The notes under the pieces are model-generated. The model was given only the letters and a program-made list of their open reading frames with translations, did no database searches and was not told the DNA's origin. This document shows positions 43,773-52,739 of a DNA stretch of 64,000 bases, piece after piece. Origin of the DNA: Runella salmonicolor (GTDB lineage: Bacteria > Bacteroidota > Bacteroidia > Cytophagales > Spirosomataceae); contig NZ_JAMZEL010000006.1 of NCBI RefSeq assembly GCF_024158025.1, positions 186,001 through 250,000 of the forward strand, in the 5' to 3' direction. The position numbers were made by a program, and so were the translations under genes. Numbering within the stretch: the first letter of the stretch is position 1; each line of letters opens with the position of its first letter.

Positions 43773-44402
43773 ATGAATCCAAACGAGTTTCTGCTTTTCG
43801 CTTTTGCGACATTAATGCTTAATCTCACGCCAGGCTCCGACATGATTTACGTGGCCATGCGCAGTACTACTCAAGGAACCCAAGCGGGTATTGTATCGGC
43901 TTTGGGTATCGCAGGTGGATGTTTGGTACATACTTTTGCGGCGGTTTTGGGGCTTTCGGTGCTGATTGCTGAGTCGGCGGTGGCGTTCAACATTGTCAAG
44001 TTTCTGGGAGTGGGGTATTTGTGTTATTTAGGAATTACGTCTTTATTGAGCAAAAATACCCTGTCAACCCAATCATCTCTGGAATCTACGCCTTTAAAAA
44101 AAATATTTTGGCAGGGAGTTTATACCAACGTGCTTAACCCCAAAGTGGCGTTGTTTTTTCTGGCTTTTTTGCCCCAATTTGCCGACGTTCATTCCGAAGA
44201 TTTTAAGTGGCAGGTGTTGATGTTGGGTATTTGGTTTAATATTTCAGGAACGCTGGTAAACGCGGCCGTGGCGGTATTTTTTGGGAAAGCAGGAAGGTAT
44301 CTAAACCAACTACCTCATTTTTCGCGCATTCAAAACAAGGTGACGGGAGCTATGATGTTGGGTTTGGGCGTGTATCTGGCCTTTGCCAAACGAAAACTGT
44401 AG
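43773..44402 (+). CDS. LysE/RhtB-family amino-acid exporter
   Basis: 209 residues, six membrane helices. Seen: LTPGSDMIYVAMRSTTQGTQAGIVSALGIAGG (LysE signature region), FLGVGYLCYLGITSLLS, GVYTNVLNPKVALFFLAFLPQF, and the closing GAMMLGLGVYLA. Exports amino acids or related small molecules; specificity unknown. Its TAG stop lies inside a GTAGGGG repeat. Confidence 0.93.
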   Translation: MNPNEFLLFAFATLMLNLTPGSDMIYVAMRSTTQGTQAGIVSALGIAGGCLVHTFAAVLGLSVLIAESAVAFNIVKFLGVGYLCYLGITSLLSKNTLSTQSSLESTPLKKIFWQGVYTNVLNPKVALFFLAFLPQFADVHSEDFKWQVLMLGIWFNISGTLVNAAVAVFFGKAGRYLNQLPHFSRIQNKVTGAMMLGLGVYLAFAKRKL

Positions 44403-44475
44403 GGGTAGGCCTCGCGTCTGCCCTTATCGCGTGAGGGTATAAAAAAAGGGCGGAAGTTCATCTCCGCCCCTACAA
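44399..44475. repeat. GTAGGGG-family repeat copy B with minus-strand terminator
   Basis: GTAGGGGTAGGCCTCGCGTC (44399-44418) with CTGCCC following is the copy-A unit. At 44441-44473 a second hairpin with GGGCGGA / TCCGCCCC arms, preceded by seven A, would end the minus-strand gene. The exporter's stop codon (TAG, 44400-44402) is in the repeat. Confidence 0.75.
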
Positions 44476-44495
44476 TTTTGTGCTTTTGAAAAAGA

Positions 44496-45050
44496 CTAAT
44501 CTTCGTCTTCTTCGTCGCTGGTGAAAGAATACAGCGTTGTGTCCAATTTCAGACGACCGTTGTTAAAGTCTTCGATGAATTTCGTAATCACTTCGTCGGT
44601 AACGGCCTCGATGTTGAGACATGCGTCTAGGCCTACGCCATATTCAAATTCTGGCTCAATTTCCAAATGTTCTTTGACCTTTACTTCCTCTTCTTCCTCA
44701 ATGGATTCGATAAGTTCGGTGATGAGTTCTTCGGCTTCTTCTTCTACCGCTGGGCTGATTTTGTAGCCGGGAGCGCGTTCATCCAACGGCAGGTAATCAG
44801 GATATACTTTTTGGGCTTGTTCTACCGCTTTTTCGTAGACTAAACTGCTATGATGTAGGCGCAACGTATAAATGATGGCATCATAAATAACTTCCTGACC
44901 TTTATAACTACCTACAAACTGGACGTGGGCCAATTCGCCATTTTCGGAGGTACTGACATCTTCATCGTCGCAATGAATGAAGTTGGTGCCTGCTTCTTGG
45001 CACTCTTCCTTTAATAATTTGATTTCCTCGGGGTTATATCCTTCATTCAT
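44496..45050 (-). CDS. Acidic cytoplasmic protein of unknown function
   Basis: 184 residues, strongly acidic: about one third Asp/Glu, with a central EEEAEELITELIESIEEEEE helix and a DEEDED tail. The N-terminal half (LAHVQFVGSYKGQEVIYDAIIYTLRLHHSSLVYEKA) looks folded and conserved-like. No enzyme motif. Probably protein- or nucleic-acid-modulating, but no function is claimed. Terminated by a hairpin in repeat copy B. Confidence 0.7.
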   Translation of the reverse strand: MNEGYNPEEIKLLKEECQEAGTNFIHCDDEDVSTSENGELAHVQFVGSYKGQEVIYDAIIYTLRLHHSSLVYEKAVEQAQKVYPDYLPLDERAPGYKISPAVEEEAEELITELIESIEEEEEVKVKEHLEIEPEFEYGVGLDACLNIEAVTDEVITKFIEDFNNGRLKLDTTLYSFTSDEEDED

Positions 45051-45153
45051 GATCGCAATCTGATTTAATGATGAGTAAGAGTTGGTAAAGTAACCGAATC
45101 ATTACTGAAAATCAAAGAATAGTTGGCAAATTTGGGACAAATAAGCCGAATGT

Positions 45154-46239
45154 ATGACCGAACAATTTTTCAAAAACCGACTCAAAGTAGTCGAATTGGC
45201 CAGCGTTTTGGCGGGGCCTGCCGTGGGGATGTTTTTTGCCGAATTGGGTGCAGAAGTGATAAAAATTGAGAATAAAAAAACGGGTGGCGACATGACGCGT
45301 TCTTGGAAATTACCCACCGAAGATTCTTCTTCCCCGTATTCAGCTTATTACGCAAGTGTCAACTGGAACAAAAAGACCTATCTGCTTGATTTAGAAGATA
45401 CTCGCGACCGTGAGCAGGCTTATGCATTGCTTCAGAATGCCGATATTGTGATCAGTAATTATCGTACAACCGTCGCCGAAAAATTGGGGGTAGATTATCC
45501 AACGCTTTCCCAAATCAATCCAACCTTGATTTTTGCGCAGCTCAATGCCTTTGATGATCACAGCGAACGTCCCGCATTTGACGTGGTACTGCAAGCCGAA
45601 GCGGGTTTTCTGTACATGAATGGCGAAGCTGGTGGCCCACCCGTCAAAATGCCCGTTGCGCTGATTGATGTGTTGGCGGCCCACCAGTTGAAAGAAGGGA
45701 TTTTGTTGGCGTTGTTACGCCGTACCCAAACGGGAAAAGGGGCTTATGTAGCAACTTCTTTGTTTGAATCGGCCGTGGCGTCGTTGGTCAATCAGGCCAC
45801 TAATTGGCTCATGGCCAGCCATATTCCTCAACGGATGGGCACGCAGCATCCCAATATTGCCCCTTACGGCGATATGTACACTTGCAGCGATGGGAAAGCG
45901 ATTTTATTGGCCGTTGGCACCGAAAAGCAGTTCAGAAATTTGTGTCAAGTGCTGGACTTATCGGAAATTTTAATGCAGCCCTCATTTAGTTCAAATGTGG
46001 AACGTGTCAAAAACCGAGCGGTATTGAATGCAATACTGGCCGAGAAAATTTCGGTTTTTGAGGCCACCTCATTGCTTCAGCAATTGGAAGCGGCCAATGT
46101 GCCCGCCGCCGCCATTCGTACCATGCAAGAAGTATTTGAATTGGCCGCGGCGCAGTCCATGATTTTGGAAGAAACGCTGCCCGACGGCACGGTCAGCAAG
46201 CGGGTAAAAACGGTAGCGTTTGAGATAGATGAACGTTGA
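45154..46239 (+). CDS. CaiB/BaiF-family (type III) CoA transferase
   Basis: 361 residues. Seen: VVELASVLAGPAVGMFFAELGAEVIKIE, the CaiB opening; VLQAEAGFL with a preceding Asp (RPAFD) corresponding to the acyl-aspartyl nucleophile; and PYGDMYTCSDGKAILLAVGTEKQF. Transfers CoA between carboxylic acids, or (as in alpha-methylacyl-CoA racemase) epimerises; substrate unknown. Ends 17 bases from the convergent coaE gene. Divergent from the acidic-protein gene. Confidence 0.9.
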   Translation: MTEQFFKNRLKVVELASVLAGPAVGMFFAELGAEVIKIENKKTGGDMTRSWKLPTEDSSSPYSAYYASVNWNKKTYLLDLEDTRDREQAYALLQNADIVISNYRTTVAEKLGVDYPTLSQINPTLIFAQLNAFDDHSERPAFDVVLQAEAGFLYMNGEAGGPPVKMPVALIDVLAAHQLKEGILLALLRRTQTGKGAYVATSLFESAVASLVNQATNWLMASHIPQRMGTQHPNIAPYGDMYTCSDGKAILLAVGTEKQFRNLCQVLDLSEILMQPSFSSNVERVKNRAVLNAILAEKISVFEATSLLQQLEAANVPAAAIRTMQEVFELAAAQSMILEETLPDGTVSKRVKTVAFEIDER

Positions 46240-46256
46240 AAAACGTAGCCAGAAAA

Positions 46257-46844
46257 TTATTTCTTAAACAGCAAATGCAGTTTCCACACCTGCGGAATCA
46301 GCAGTTGGCTTTCATCATTGTAGATGACAAAATCGGCGATTTTGTGGCGCTCTTCGTCGGAGATTTGACGGGCTATAATGTCGCGGACTTCTTTTTCGGA
46401 GCGCTGAGGGTCACGTTTCAACACGCGGGCTACTCGCAAGTCGGCGGGGGCATCAACGACAATTACTTTATCCAAGTCATTGTTTTGGCCCGCTTTGGCC
46501 ATAATGGCCGCTTCTTTGATGAGGTAAGGCGCGTTGGTGTTTTGCTCGACCCATTCCTGCGTGTCTTCACCCACCCGAGGATGGACAATGGCGTTTAGTT
46601 TTTGCAACAGCGGAGGATTCTGAAACACTTGGCTCGCCACCCAAGCGCGGTTGTAAATGCCGTTTGGTAAATAGGCTTCGCTACCCAATAATTGTGTAAC
46701 GGCGCTTTTGAGACTAAGGTCGTGATTAAGCAACCATTTGGCGCGGTCGTCGGCGGAATATACGGGGATGCCCAAAGCCGAAAAAATCCGACAAACAATG
46801 CTCTTGCCCGAGCCTATACCGCCTGTGACGCCTATTTGGAGCAT
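46257..46844 (-). CDS. coaE: Dephospho-CoA kinase
   Basis: 195 residues. Last step of CoA synthesis, phosphorylating the 3'-OH of dephospho-CoA. P-loop GGIGSGKS (8-15), ADDRAKWLL, LNAIVHPRVGEDTQEWVE, VIVVDAPADLRVARVLKRDP and an EKEVRDIIARQISDEER lid segment. End of the nusB-to-coaE minus-strand run; 66 bases behind ybbR-like. Confidence 0.96.
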   Translation of the reverse strand: MLQIGVTGGIGSGKSIVCRIFSALGIPVYSADDRAKWLLNHDLSLKSAVTQLLGSEAYLPNGIYNRAWVASQVFQNPPLLQKLNAIVHPRVGEDTQEWVEQNTNAPYLIKEAAIMAKAGQNNDLDKVIVVDAPADLRVARVLKRDPQRSEKEVRDIIARQISDEERHKIADFVIYNDESQLLIPQVWKLHLLFKK

Positions 46845-46910
46845 TTGCAGTGGAGGGTTGATTTACGATTTTAAAAATCGAAGGTAGTCAGTCTGCCGTT
46901 TGAAATAAGC

Positions 46911-47684
46911 CTATTTCTTCTTAGATTTTTTGCCGTCCGACTTAGGTTTTGGCGTTGGAGTCGTTTTTTCTTCCGTGGGTGGGGGAGGAGTTTGGGGGAT
47001 GTTGCCGAATAACTCCGCTACTTCAAAACTCACAAAAACACGGTCGGTGCTTGCTTTCAAGAGGGGAGATTGGGGATACCGGATGGGGAGTTCTTCATCG
47101 TAATTACCCCTTATTTTTTGGGCGGGCACCCGTACCAAAATAGTGTCTGCAATATCGCTTACCAACGAAGTCGGGCCGTCAAACGTGACCGTTGTTGGGC
47201 GGAGATTGATGAAACTTGATACCACAAATCGCGGCGAGAGTTGCAATCCAGCACTGTCTACTCTCAGCACCGTAGTTTTGATCATTCGTTCTTCAAAATC
47301 CAAGCGATTTACATCCAGCATCACGTTGCTGATTCGCACATCTTTCACTTGTTCGTGCATGATGGCGGTCAATGCCGCAGGATTGAGGGTTTGGGTGGCA
47401 AGCGGGTTGAGAATGGGATACTGAACGGGCGAAACCGTAAAAGAAAGGGATTTTCGCAGCAACATCCAGCCGTTTCCAGTGAGCGTAGCGCTGACGCTTT
47501 TGGGAAGGGGAGTAATCGGAATATAAAGCGAATCGTTGTAGGTCAAATTAATGGGGTACTGTACCCGAAGAGTATATCCATCTTTGTTAAGCTCATTGAA
47601 AAGCCAAATAATCGTAGCCGCCACCAAACTAAACAGGATGATGCGGCTACGAGAAGGTTGGGATGAAAGGGGAATCTGCGCCAC
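46911..47684 (-). CDS. YbbR-domain membrane-anchored protein
   Basis: 257 residues. One N-terminal membrane helix (RIILFSLVAATIIWLFNEL), then YbbR-like beta domains facing the periplasm (about 45-225; SVSATLTGNGWMLLRKS, RPTTVTFDGPTSLVSDI), and a low-complexity basic/proline tail ending in KSDGKKSKKK. In other bacteria YbbR domains accompany the c-di-AMP cyclase (as CdaR). Here no cyclase gene is adjacent. Start is GTG. Common in the nusB-yajC gene cluster of this phylum. Confidence 0.8.
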   Translation of the reverse strand: MAQIPLSSQPSRSRIILFSLVAATIIWLFNELNKDGYTLRVQYPINLTYNDSLYIPITPLPKSVSATLTGNGWMLLRKSLSFTVSPVQYPILNPLATQTLNPAALTAIMHEQVKDVRISNVMLDVNRLDFEERMIKTTVLRVDSAGLQLSPRFVVSSFINLRPTTVTFDGPTSLVSDIADTILVRVPAQKIRGNYDEELPIRYPQSPLLKASTDRVFVSFEVAELFGNIPQTPPPPTEEKTTPTPKPKSDGKKSKKK

Positions 47685-47694
47685 TTGATGTCAA

Positions 47695-48006
47695 TTAGGA
47701 TGCACTTGTACCTGCCAAACGCGAAATGGACGATTTCTCGAATTTCATTTTTGTGCCTTTGCTGCCGTCTACTTCAAGCGTAACGGTAGTTTCGTATACG
47801 GATACTACCGTACCGTGCAAACCGCCGATTGTTATTACTTCGTCTCCTTTTTTTAGTTCTTCCAAAAATTTCTTTTGGTCTTTCTGCTTCTTTTGCTGAG
47901 GGCGAATCATGAAAAAGTAAAATACACCAATGATACCCGCCCAAAGAAGGAGTTGGTAAATCATGGAAGATTGGCCGCCGGCCTGTAAAAAAATGCTGTT
48001 GAGCAT
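47695..48006 (-). CDS. yajC: Preprotein translocase subunit YajC
   Basis: 103 residues. Single membrane helix near the N-terminus (LLLWAGIIGVFYFFMIRPQQKKQKD, with the RPQQKK motif), then the cytoplasmic domain FLEELKKGDEVITIGGLHGTVVSVYETTVTLEVD. Accessory subunit of SecYEG/SecDF and AcrB. Genomic setting is standard. Confidence 0.97.
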   Translation of the reverse strand: MLNSIFLQAGGQSSMIYQLLLWAGIIGVFYFFMIRPQQKKQKDQKKFLEELKKGDEVITIGGLHGTVVSVYETTVTLEVDGSKGTKMKFEKSSISRLAGTSAS

Positions 48007-48045
48007 AGGTTTATGATTAGGGTTAAATAAAAGGTTTGTGGTTGT

Positions 48046-48486
48046 TTAGAGCGAACTAGTGGTCACTGAATCTTTAGCGGCTTCAACGTCGGCTTTAAAC
48101 TGAATATCCGTCGTTGCGGGATTGGTATTGGCATAAATCGTGACGGTTTTAAATTGTTGCCCTTGCTTGCCTTTACTGTTGAATCGAACCAAAATGGCAC
48201 CTTCATCGCCTGGGCCGATGGGCTGGCGGGGCCACTCAGGAATGGTACAACCGCAAGAAGCGCTCACGTTGTTGATGATGAGCGGAAAATCTCCTACATT
48301 CTTGAATTTGAACGTGTGTTCGACCTGAGCACCTTCTTTAAGAGAACCGAAGTCAACATTTTTGATGTCTTCCGCAAATTCAAACTTTGGAAGTTTATCA
48401 TCCAGGTTGCTCGTGGCGTTTTTATCCTGATTGCTTCCGCAGGAAAAAAGAACCGTACTTACTAAAACTAATAATAGGTATCGCAT
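48046..48486 (-). CDS. DUF1573-domain lipoprotein
   Basis: 146 residues. Lipobox LFSC at about 13-16 and a mature DUF1573 domain: FEFAEDIKNVDFGSLKEGAQVEHTFKFKNVGDFPLIINNVSASCGCTIPEWPRQPIGPGDEG. This Ig-like fold binds periplasmic partners; function is not established. Between ytxH and yajC. Confidence 0.9.
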   Translation of the reverse strand: MRYLLLVLVSTVLFSCGSNQDKNATSNLDDKLPKFEFAEDIKNVDFGSLKEGAQVEHTFKFKNVGDFPLIINNVSASCGCTIPEWPRQPIGPGDEGAILVRFNSKGKQGQQFKTVTIYANTNPATTDIQFKADVEAAKDSVTTSSL

Positions 48487-48498
48487 GGGGGACTGAAA

Positions 48499-48801
48499 TT
48501 AAGCAGTTTGTCCTTTGATTTGGGCCATCAGACGATCTACATCTTCCAAGAGCCGTTCGGCTTTTTCGCGCGCATCGGTGACTACTTTTTGTCCTTCTGC
48601 TTTTGCCAGACTTTCGGGTAAATCTTTGCCTTCTAGCAAATCAGAGATAAGGCCCTGTAATTGCTCACGGTATTTTGAAAGACGATACGACAGTTTGTCA
48701 CGTGTGATTTCGCCTTTTTCGGGGGCGTACAAAACACCCACGGCAGCGCCTGTAGCGACGCCCGCCAGAAATGCGATCAATACTTTTGATGAATTGCTCA
48801 T
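48499..48801 (-). CDS. YtxH-domain protein
   Basis: 100 residues. Membrane-proximal helix VLIAFLAGVATGAAVGVLYAPEKG (GxxxG-type), then an alpha-helical, coiled-coil-like tail. YtxH proteins are of unknown function and often stress-linked. In the nusB run, 12 bases upstream of the DUF1573 gene. Confidence 0.9.
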   Translation of the reverse strand: MSNSSKVLIAFLAGVATGAAVGVLYAPEKGEITRDKLSYRLSKYREQLQGLISDLLEGKDLPESLAKAEGQKVVTDAREKAERLLEDVDRLMAQIKGQTA

Positions 48802-48867
48802 GTTGTGTTAAATGTTTATTGTTTTCAGTGACTATGCCCGCGCTAAACGCTTACAGTCAACTCGGAT

Positions 48868-50040
48868 TTATTTATTATCCAACAATCCCCTTCCGCTTTT
48901 CCGGATTTTTCCTTCTTTAATCAGCGTTTTTGAAAGGGTATCTAAGATTCCATTGACAAATTTACCACTTTTTGGCGTACTATATTCTTTGGCCATTTCA
49001 ATTGCTTCGTTTATTGTCACCTTGACGGGGATTCCGGGAAAAGACATCATCTCGGAAACGCTCATTTTCAGGATTAAATAATCCATCGGGGCTAAGCGGT
49101 CCAAATCCCAGTTTTTGAGTGGCTCGGCAATGATTTGTTCGATTTCGTCGTTTCTGGTGGTGGTTTGCTCAAACAACTCTTCCATAAAAAAGCGATCTTC
49201 GTCCCAATCGTCGGTCAAAGGAGTGAGCTGAAGTCCGCTGTCTTCGATGGTTGATTTGAATGTTTTGTTGGCCATTTTACGGGCAAGGTCGCCGTTTTCG
49301 CTCCAGTACAGGTCTTTGAGTTCAAAAAAGCTTACGACATCCTCATTTTTCAGAACCACATCTTTGAGCGCATTCAAAATGAGTTGCAGGTCTTCTTCGG
49401 CGGTGTGTTCTTTGGTTTCACAGTAGGCCCGGTAGGCATCGTCGTTCCGAAAAACATCCCTGAACAGCGTACGCACAAGCCCAGTGGTTTCTTGCCCCCA
49501 GGTGATTCCGCGACGAATAAACTCGTTTTCCAAGGTTTTGCTTTCACTCAGCGCAACCACCACTCGATTGGTATCAAAACCCGCAATTTTTGAGAGTGGT
49601 TTGTTGTCTGGATCGTCATACTGACGTTCGCGTTCAGCTTGAGATAGCGAGCCAAATTCAATGAAAAGCTGTAAAAGGAGCAGGTACGTGTTGTAGATGG
49701 CCTCCACTTCGGGAGTTAGTTGCCGAGCAATGCGTTGCTTGTCTTTTTTGAACAAATCTTGGTAATACCGGAGGGCATTTTTGGCCGTGACCAAAGCCGT
49801 GGGCGGGGTATCATCATCGTGTGGGATTTCTCCTTTGCGATAATTTTCCTCCAGCAAAAGAGTGGTCATTTTTCTCATTCCTTCCAACTTCAAGGGGTCT
49901 TGGGGTGTCATGGAATTGAGGTCTGGCTTGAAAGATTCCGTGATGAAATCTACCGCCAATTGATAGTCTGCCTCGCGGGCAGCTTGCAGAGCGTAAAGGG
50001 ATTGCAGCACCTTTACGCGCAGGTGTCTTCGACTTAACAT
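48868..50040 (-). CDS. nusB: Transcription antitermination factor NusB, long form
   Basis: 390 residues, of which the last about 140 are the NusB domain (GDLARKMANKT, LMEELFEQTTTRNDEIEQIIAEPLKNWDLDRLAPMDYLILKMSVSEM, PGIPVKVTINEAIEMAKEYSTPKSGKFVNGILD). The first about 240 residues begin with MLSRRHLRVKVLQSLYALQ and are a helical extension typical of Bacteroidota NusB. NusB with NusE binds boxA in rRNA operons to prevent early termination. First gene of the run; divergent from recA. Confidence 0.95.
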   Translation of the reverse strand: MLSRRHLRVKVLQSLYALQAAREADYQLAVDFITESFKPDLNSMTPQDPLKLEGMRKMTTLLLEENYRKGEIPHDDDTPPTALVTAKNALRYYQDLFKKDKQRIARQLTPEVEAIYNTYLLLLQLFIEFGSLSQAERERQYDDPDNKPLSKIAGFDTNRVVVALSESKTLENEFIRRGITWGQETTGLVRTLFRDVFRNDDAYRAYCETKEHTAEEDLQLILNALKDVVLKNEDVVSFFELKDLYWSENGDLARKMANKTFKSTIEDSGLQLTPLTDDWDEDRFFMEELFEQTTTRNDEIEQIIAEPLKNWDLDRLAPMDYLILKMSVSEMMSFPGIPVKVTINEAIEMAKEYSTPKSGKFVNGILDTLSKTLIKEGKIRKSGRGLLDNK

Positions 50041-50369
50041 TCAGTCTTGAAATTTGTGCAAATAAGCAGCAAGGAAAAGAACTTGCTTGTGTTTCCAGCC
50101 GCAAAGGTACGTTAAATAACCCAAATTTTCCAAGAATACTCGTGACGTTGACCGCAATTAACGTCCAACAGTACCGTTGATATACAGAATTTTTGCCCTT
50201 ATTTTTATTGTTCCAATAAAGACAGAAACGGGTGGGGTTTGTTCAAAAAAAGAGTTTGTAATGTCACAGAAAAACCGTAATTTTACTTCTATAAAGGTGG
50301 CTGCTCAAGGCAGCAAAATTTCGATAATTTTAACATTTACAATTAGCTGTAAAGCAACAATTTAATCCA
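50041..50369. other. nusB-recA intergenic region with candidate recA promoter
   Basis: 329 bases. TTG at 50148 and TACCGTTG at 50172-50179 (one mismatch to TAnnTTTG), 21 bases apart, are the best promoter candidate for recA, giving a long leader of about 180 bases. A 62-codon frame inside (50177-50365) has weak coding character and is not called. No LexA-type box recognised. Confidence 0.35.
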
Positions 50370-51428
50370 ATGGCAGACAACAAAGAGCAGAAATTTAAAG
50401 CCTTGCAAACAACACTTGAGAAGCTAGATAAAGCCTACGGAAAAGGCACAGTCATGCGTCTGAGTGACAAAAAAGTAATGGACGTAGAAGTCATTTCAAC
50501 GGGTTCCGTTGGGTTGGACTTAGCGTTAGGAATTGGCGGATTGCCACGCGGCCGGGTCGTGGAAATCTATGGTCCTGAGTCATCAGGAAAGACCACCCTT
50601 GCCATGCACTGCATTGCCGAAGCGCAGAAAGCAGGCGGATTGGCCGCCTTTATTGATGCCGAGCACGCTTTTGACCGCAGTTATGCCCAAAAATTAGGGA
50701 TTGACACCCAAAATTTATTGATTTCACAGCCCGACAACGGGGAGCAAGCACTCGAAATTGCCGAACATTTGATTTCTTCGGGGGCCATTGACATTATCGT
50801 GATTGACTCCGTGGCGGCCCTTGTACCAAAGGCTGAAATCGAAGGTGAAATGGGTGACAGCAAGATGGGTTTACAGGCCCGTTTGATGTCGCAGGCTTTG
50901 CGTAAATTGACGGGGGTAATCAACCGTACCAATTGCTGCTGTATCTTTATCAACCAGTTGCGCGATAAAATCGGCGTTATGTTTGGTAGTCCCGAAACCA
51001 CCACGGGTGGTAACGCCCTCAAATACTACGCTTCGGTTCGTTTGGATATTCGTCGTATCGGTCAAATCAAAGAAAGCGCCGACAACATCACGGGTAACCG
51101 TACCAAAGTGAAAGTGGTGAAAAATAAATTGGCACCGCCGTTTAAGGTTATCGAATTTGACATCATGTACGGAGAAGGAATATCCAAAGTGGGTGAAATC
51201 ATCGACTTGGCGGTGGAGTTGGAGATTGTGAAAAAATCAGGTTCATGGTTCAGCTACGACGGCAACCGCCTATCGCAAGGCCGTGATGCCGTAAAACAAT
51301 TGCTGAAAGACAATCCTGAATTGACGGAAGAACTGGAAGCTAAAATCCGGGCCAAAGTCAACGAAGATGAAAATGCGCTCATCGATACCCTTGAGCCAAA
51401 CATCGCCGATGACGGAAAACCTGAATAA
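50370..51428 (+). CDS. recA: Recombinase RecA
   Basis: 352 residues. ATP-dependent strand-exchange protein, also the co-protease for SOS-type repressors. Walker A GPESSGKT (68-75), Walker B region IDIIVIDSVAALVPKAEIEGE, loop L2 region FGSPETTTGGNALKYYASVRLDIRR, and a C-terminal acidic domain. NCCCIFINQLR has three consecutive cysteines in the core, which is unusual but conservative. Terminated by a repeat-derived hairpin. Confidence 0.99.
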   Translation: MADNKEQKFKALQTTLEKLDKAYGKGTVMRLSDKKVMDVEVISTGSVGLDLALGIGGLPRGRVVEIYGPESSGKTTLAMHCIAEAQKAGGLAAFIDAEHAFDRSYAQKLGIDTQNLLISQPDNGEQALEIAEHLISSGAIDIIVIDSVAALVPKAEIEGEMGDSKMGLQARLMSQALRKLTGVINRTNCCCIFINQLRDKIGVMFGSPETTTGGNALKYYASVRLDIRRIGQIKESADNITGNRTKVKVVKNKLAPPFKVIEFDIMYGEGISKVGEIIDLAVELEIVKKSGSWFSYDGNRLSQGRDAVKQLLKDNPELTEELEAKIRAKVNEDENALIDTLEPNIADDGKPE

Positions 51429-51444
51429 GGTTTAAATACAAATC

Positions 51445-51476
51445 GTAGGGGCGGGGTTTACCTCCGCCCTTTTTTT
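51445..51476 (+). terminator. recA terminator in GTAGGGGC repeat copy C
   Basis: GTAGGGGCGGGGTTTACCTC then CGCCC and seven T. GGGCGG / CCGCCC stem. A further truncated CCGCCCTTTTTT unit follows at 51481. Confidence 0.8.
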
Positions 51477-51569
51477 GTGCCGCCCTTTTTTGTAAAGATT
51501 GGAATTTTACTTAGGTCCGTTGCCCTGCAGAGGTGTTTGCACTTTCGGGCAGACATATCGGGCGCTTTT

Positions 51570-51594
51570 GGGCAGACGCAAGGCCTGCCCCTAC
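51570..51594. repeat. GTAGGGGC-family repeat copy D (inverted)
   Basis: GGGCAGACGCAAGGCCTGCC then CCTAC is the reverse complement of the first unit of copy A (4824-4848). It lies just before the stop of the convergent acyl-CoA dehydrogenase. Confidence 0.75.
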
Positions 51595-51599
51595 GGATG

Positions 51600-52739
51600 T
51601 TATTTCAAAATTTCTCTTGAAATAACCAGTTTTTGAATTTCGCTCGTTCCTTCGCCGATGGTGCACAGTTTGCAGTCGCGGTAAAATTTCTCTACGGGAT
51701 AGTCTTTCGTAAAACCGTATCCACCGAAAATCTGCACTGCTTCGTTGGCTACGCGTACTGATACTTCAGAAGCGTAATATTTGGCCGTTGCACTTTGCAG
51801 CGTAACGGTTTCGCCCCGGTCTTTGCGGTCGGCAGCGTCGTAAACCAGTAATTTAGCGGCTTCAATTTCGGTGAACATATCGGCCAATTTAAACGCAATG
51901 GCCTGAAACTGTGAAATCGCTTTTCCAAACTGATGGCGTTCTTTGGAATACGCCAAAGCAGCTTCGTAGGCACCGATGGCGGTTCCTAAACTCAACGCGG
52001 CAATGGAAATGCGTCCACCATCCAATATTTTCAGTGATTGAATAAACCCTTCTCCCACTTCCCCCAACACCTGACTTTCGTGAATCCGACAATCCTGAAA
52101 AATCAGTTCTGCCGTTTCGGAAGCCCTCATGCCGAGTTTATCTTCTTTTTTGCCAGCCGAAAATCCTGGCGTATTTCGTTCGATAATAAAAGCCGTCGCT
52201 CCTCGTTTATCGCCTGGCGCACCTGTCCGCGCAATCACGACGGCTACATTGCCGCTTTTGCCGTGGGTAATGAAGTTTTTTGCGCCATTCAATACCCAAT
52301 ATTCTCCGTCTTTGACGGCAACGGTTCGCATATTTCCAGCATCCGACCCCGTGTTGGGTTCGGTCAAGCCCCATGCGCCAATCCATTCGCCCGAAGCAAG
52401 TTTTGGCAGGTAGTTCTGCTTTTGGGTTTCGTTGCCAAACATTAAAATGTGATTGGTGCAGAGCGAGTTATGGGCGGCCATCGAAAGGCCGATGGAAGGA
52501 TCAACTTTGCTCAATTCAACAATGGCGGTTACGTATTCGCGGTAGCCCAATCCTGCGCCGCCGTAAGACTCAGGAACCAATATGCCCATCACGCCCAATG
52601 CCCCAAGCTGATGAAAAATTTCGACGGGGAAATACTGACTTTCGTCCCAAGCTCTAACGTGAGGTTGAATCAGACGCGCTGCAAAATCGCGGACTGACTG
52701 TGCAATCAATTCTTGGTTTTCTGCAATTTCTGCCATCAT
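51600..52739 (-). CDS. Acyl-CoA dehydrogenase
   Basis: About 379 residues, flavoprotein oxidising a short/medium acyl-CoA to the enoyl-CoA. Seen: SYGGAGLGYREYVTAIVELSKVDPSI, the FAD/substrate motif WGLTEPNTGSDAG, MRASETAELIFQDCRI, and in the C-terminal domain RHQFGKAISQFQAIAFKLADM and IGEGTSEIQKLVISREIL, with the catalytic Glu in EGTSE. Start taken as 52739; an in-frame ATG 25 codons up gives an unlikely extension. Convergent with recA. Confidence 0.95.
   Translation of the reverse strand: MMAEIAENQELIAQSVRDFAARLIQPHVRAWDESQYFPVEIFHQLGALGVMGILVPESYGGAGLGYREYVTAIVELSKVDPSIGLSMAAHNSLCTNHILMFGNETQKQNYLPKLASGEWIGAWGLTEPNTGSDAGNMRTVAVKDGEYWVLNGAKNFITHGKSGNVAVVIARTGAPGDKRGATAFIIERNTPGFSAGKKEDKLGMRASETAELIFQDCRIHESQVLGEVGEGFIQSLKILDGGRISIAALSLGTAIGAYEAALAYSKERHQFGKAISQFQAIAFKLADMFTEIEAAKLLVYDAADRKDRGETVTLQSATAKYYASEVSVRVANEAVQIFGGYGFTKDYPVEKFYRDCKLCTIGEGTSEIQKLVISREILK

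Noticed and set aside
46236..46598. 120-codon plus-strand frame after the CoA transferase
   Set aside because: Antisense to coaE, which has a clear P-loop and full length.
50177..50365. 62-codon frame upstream of recA
   Set aside because: No recognisable domain, lies in the leader region, no supporting context.
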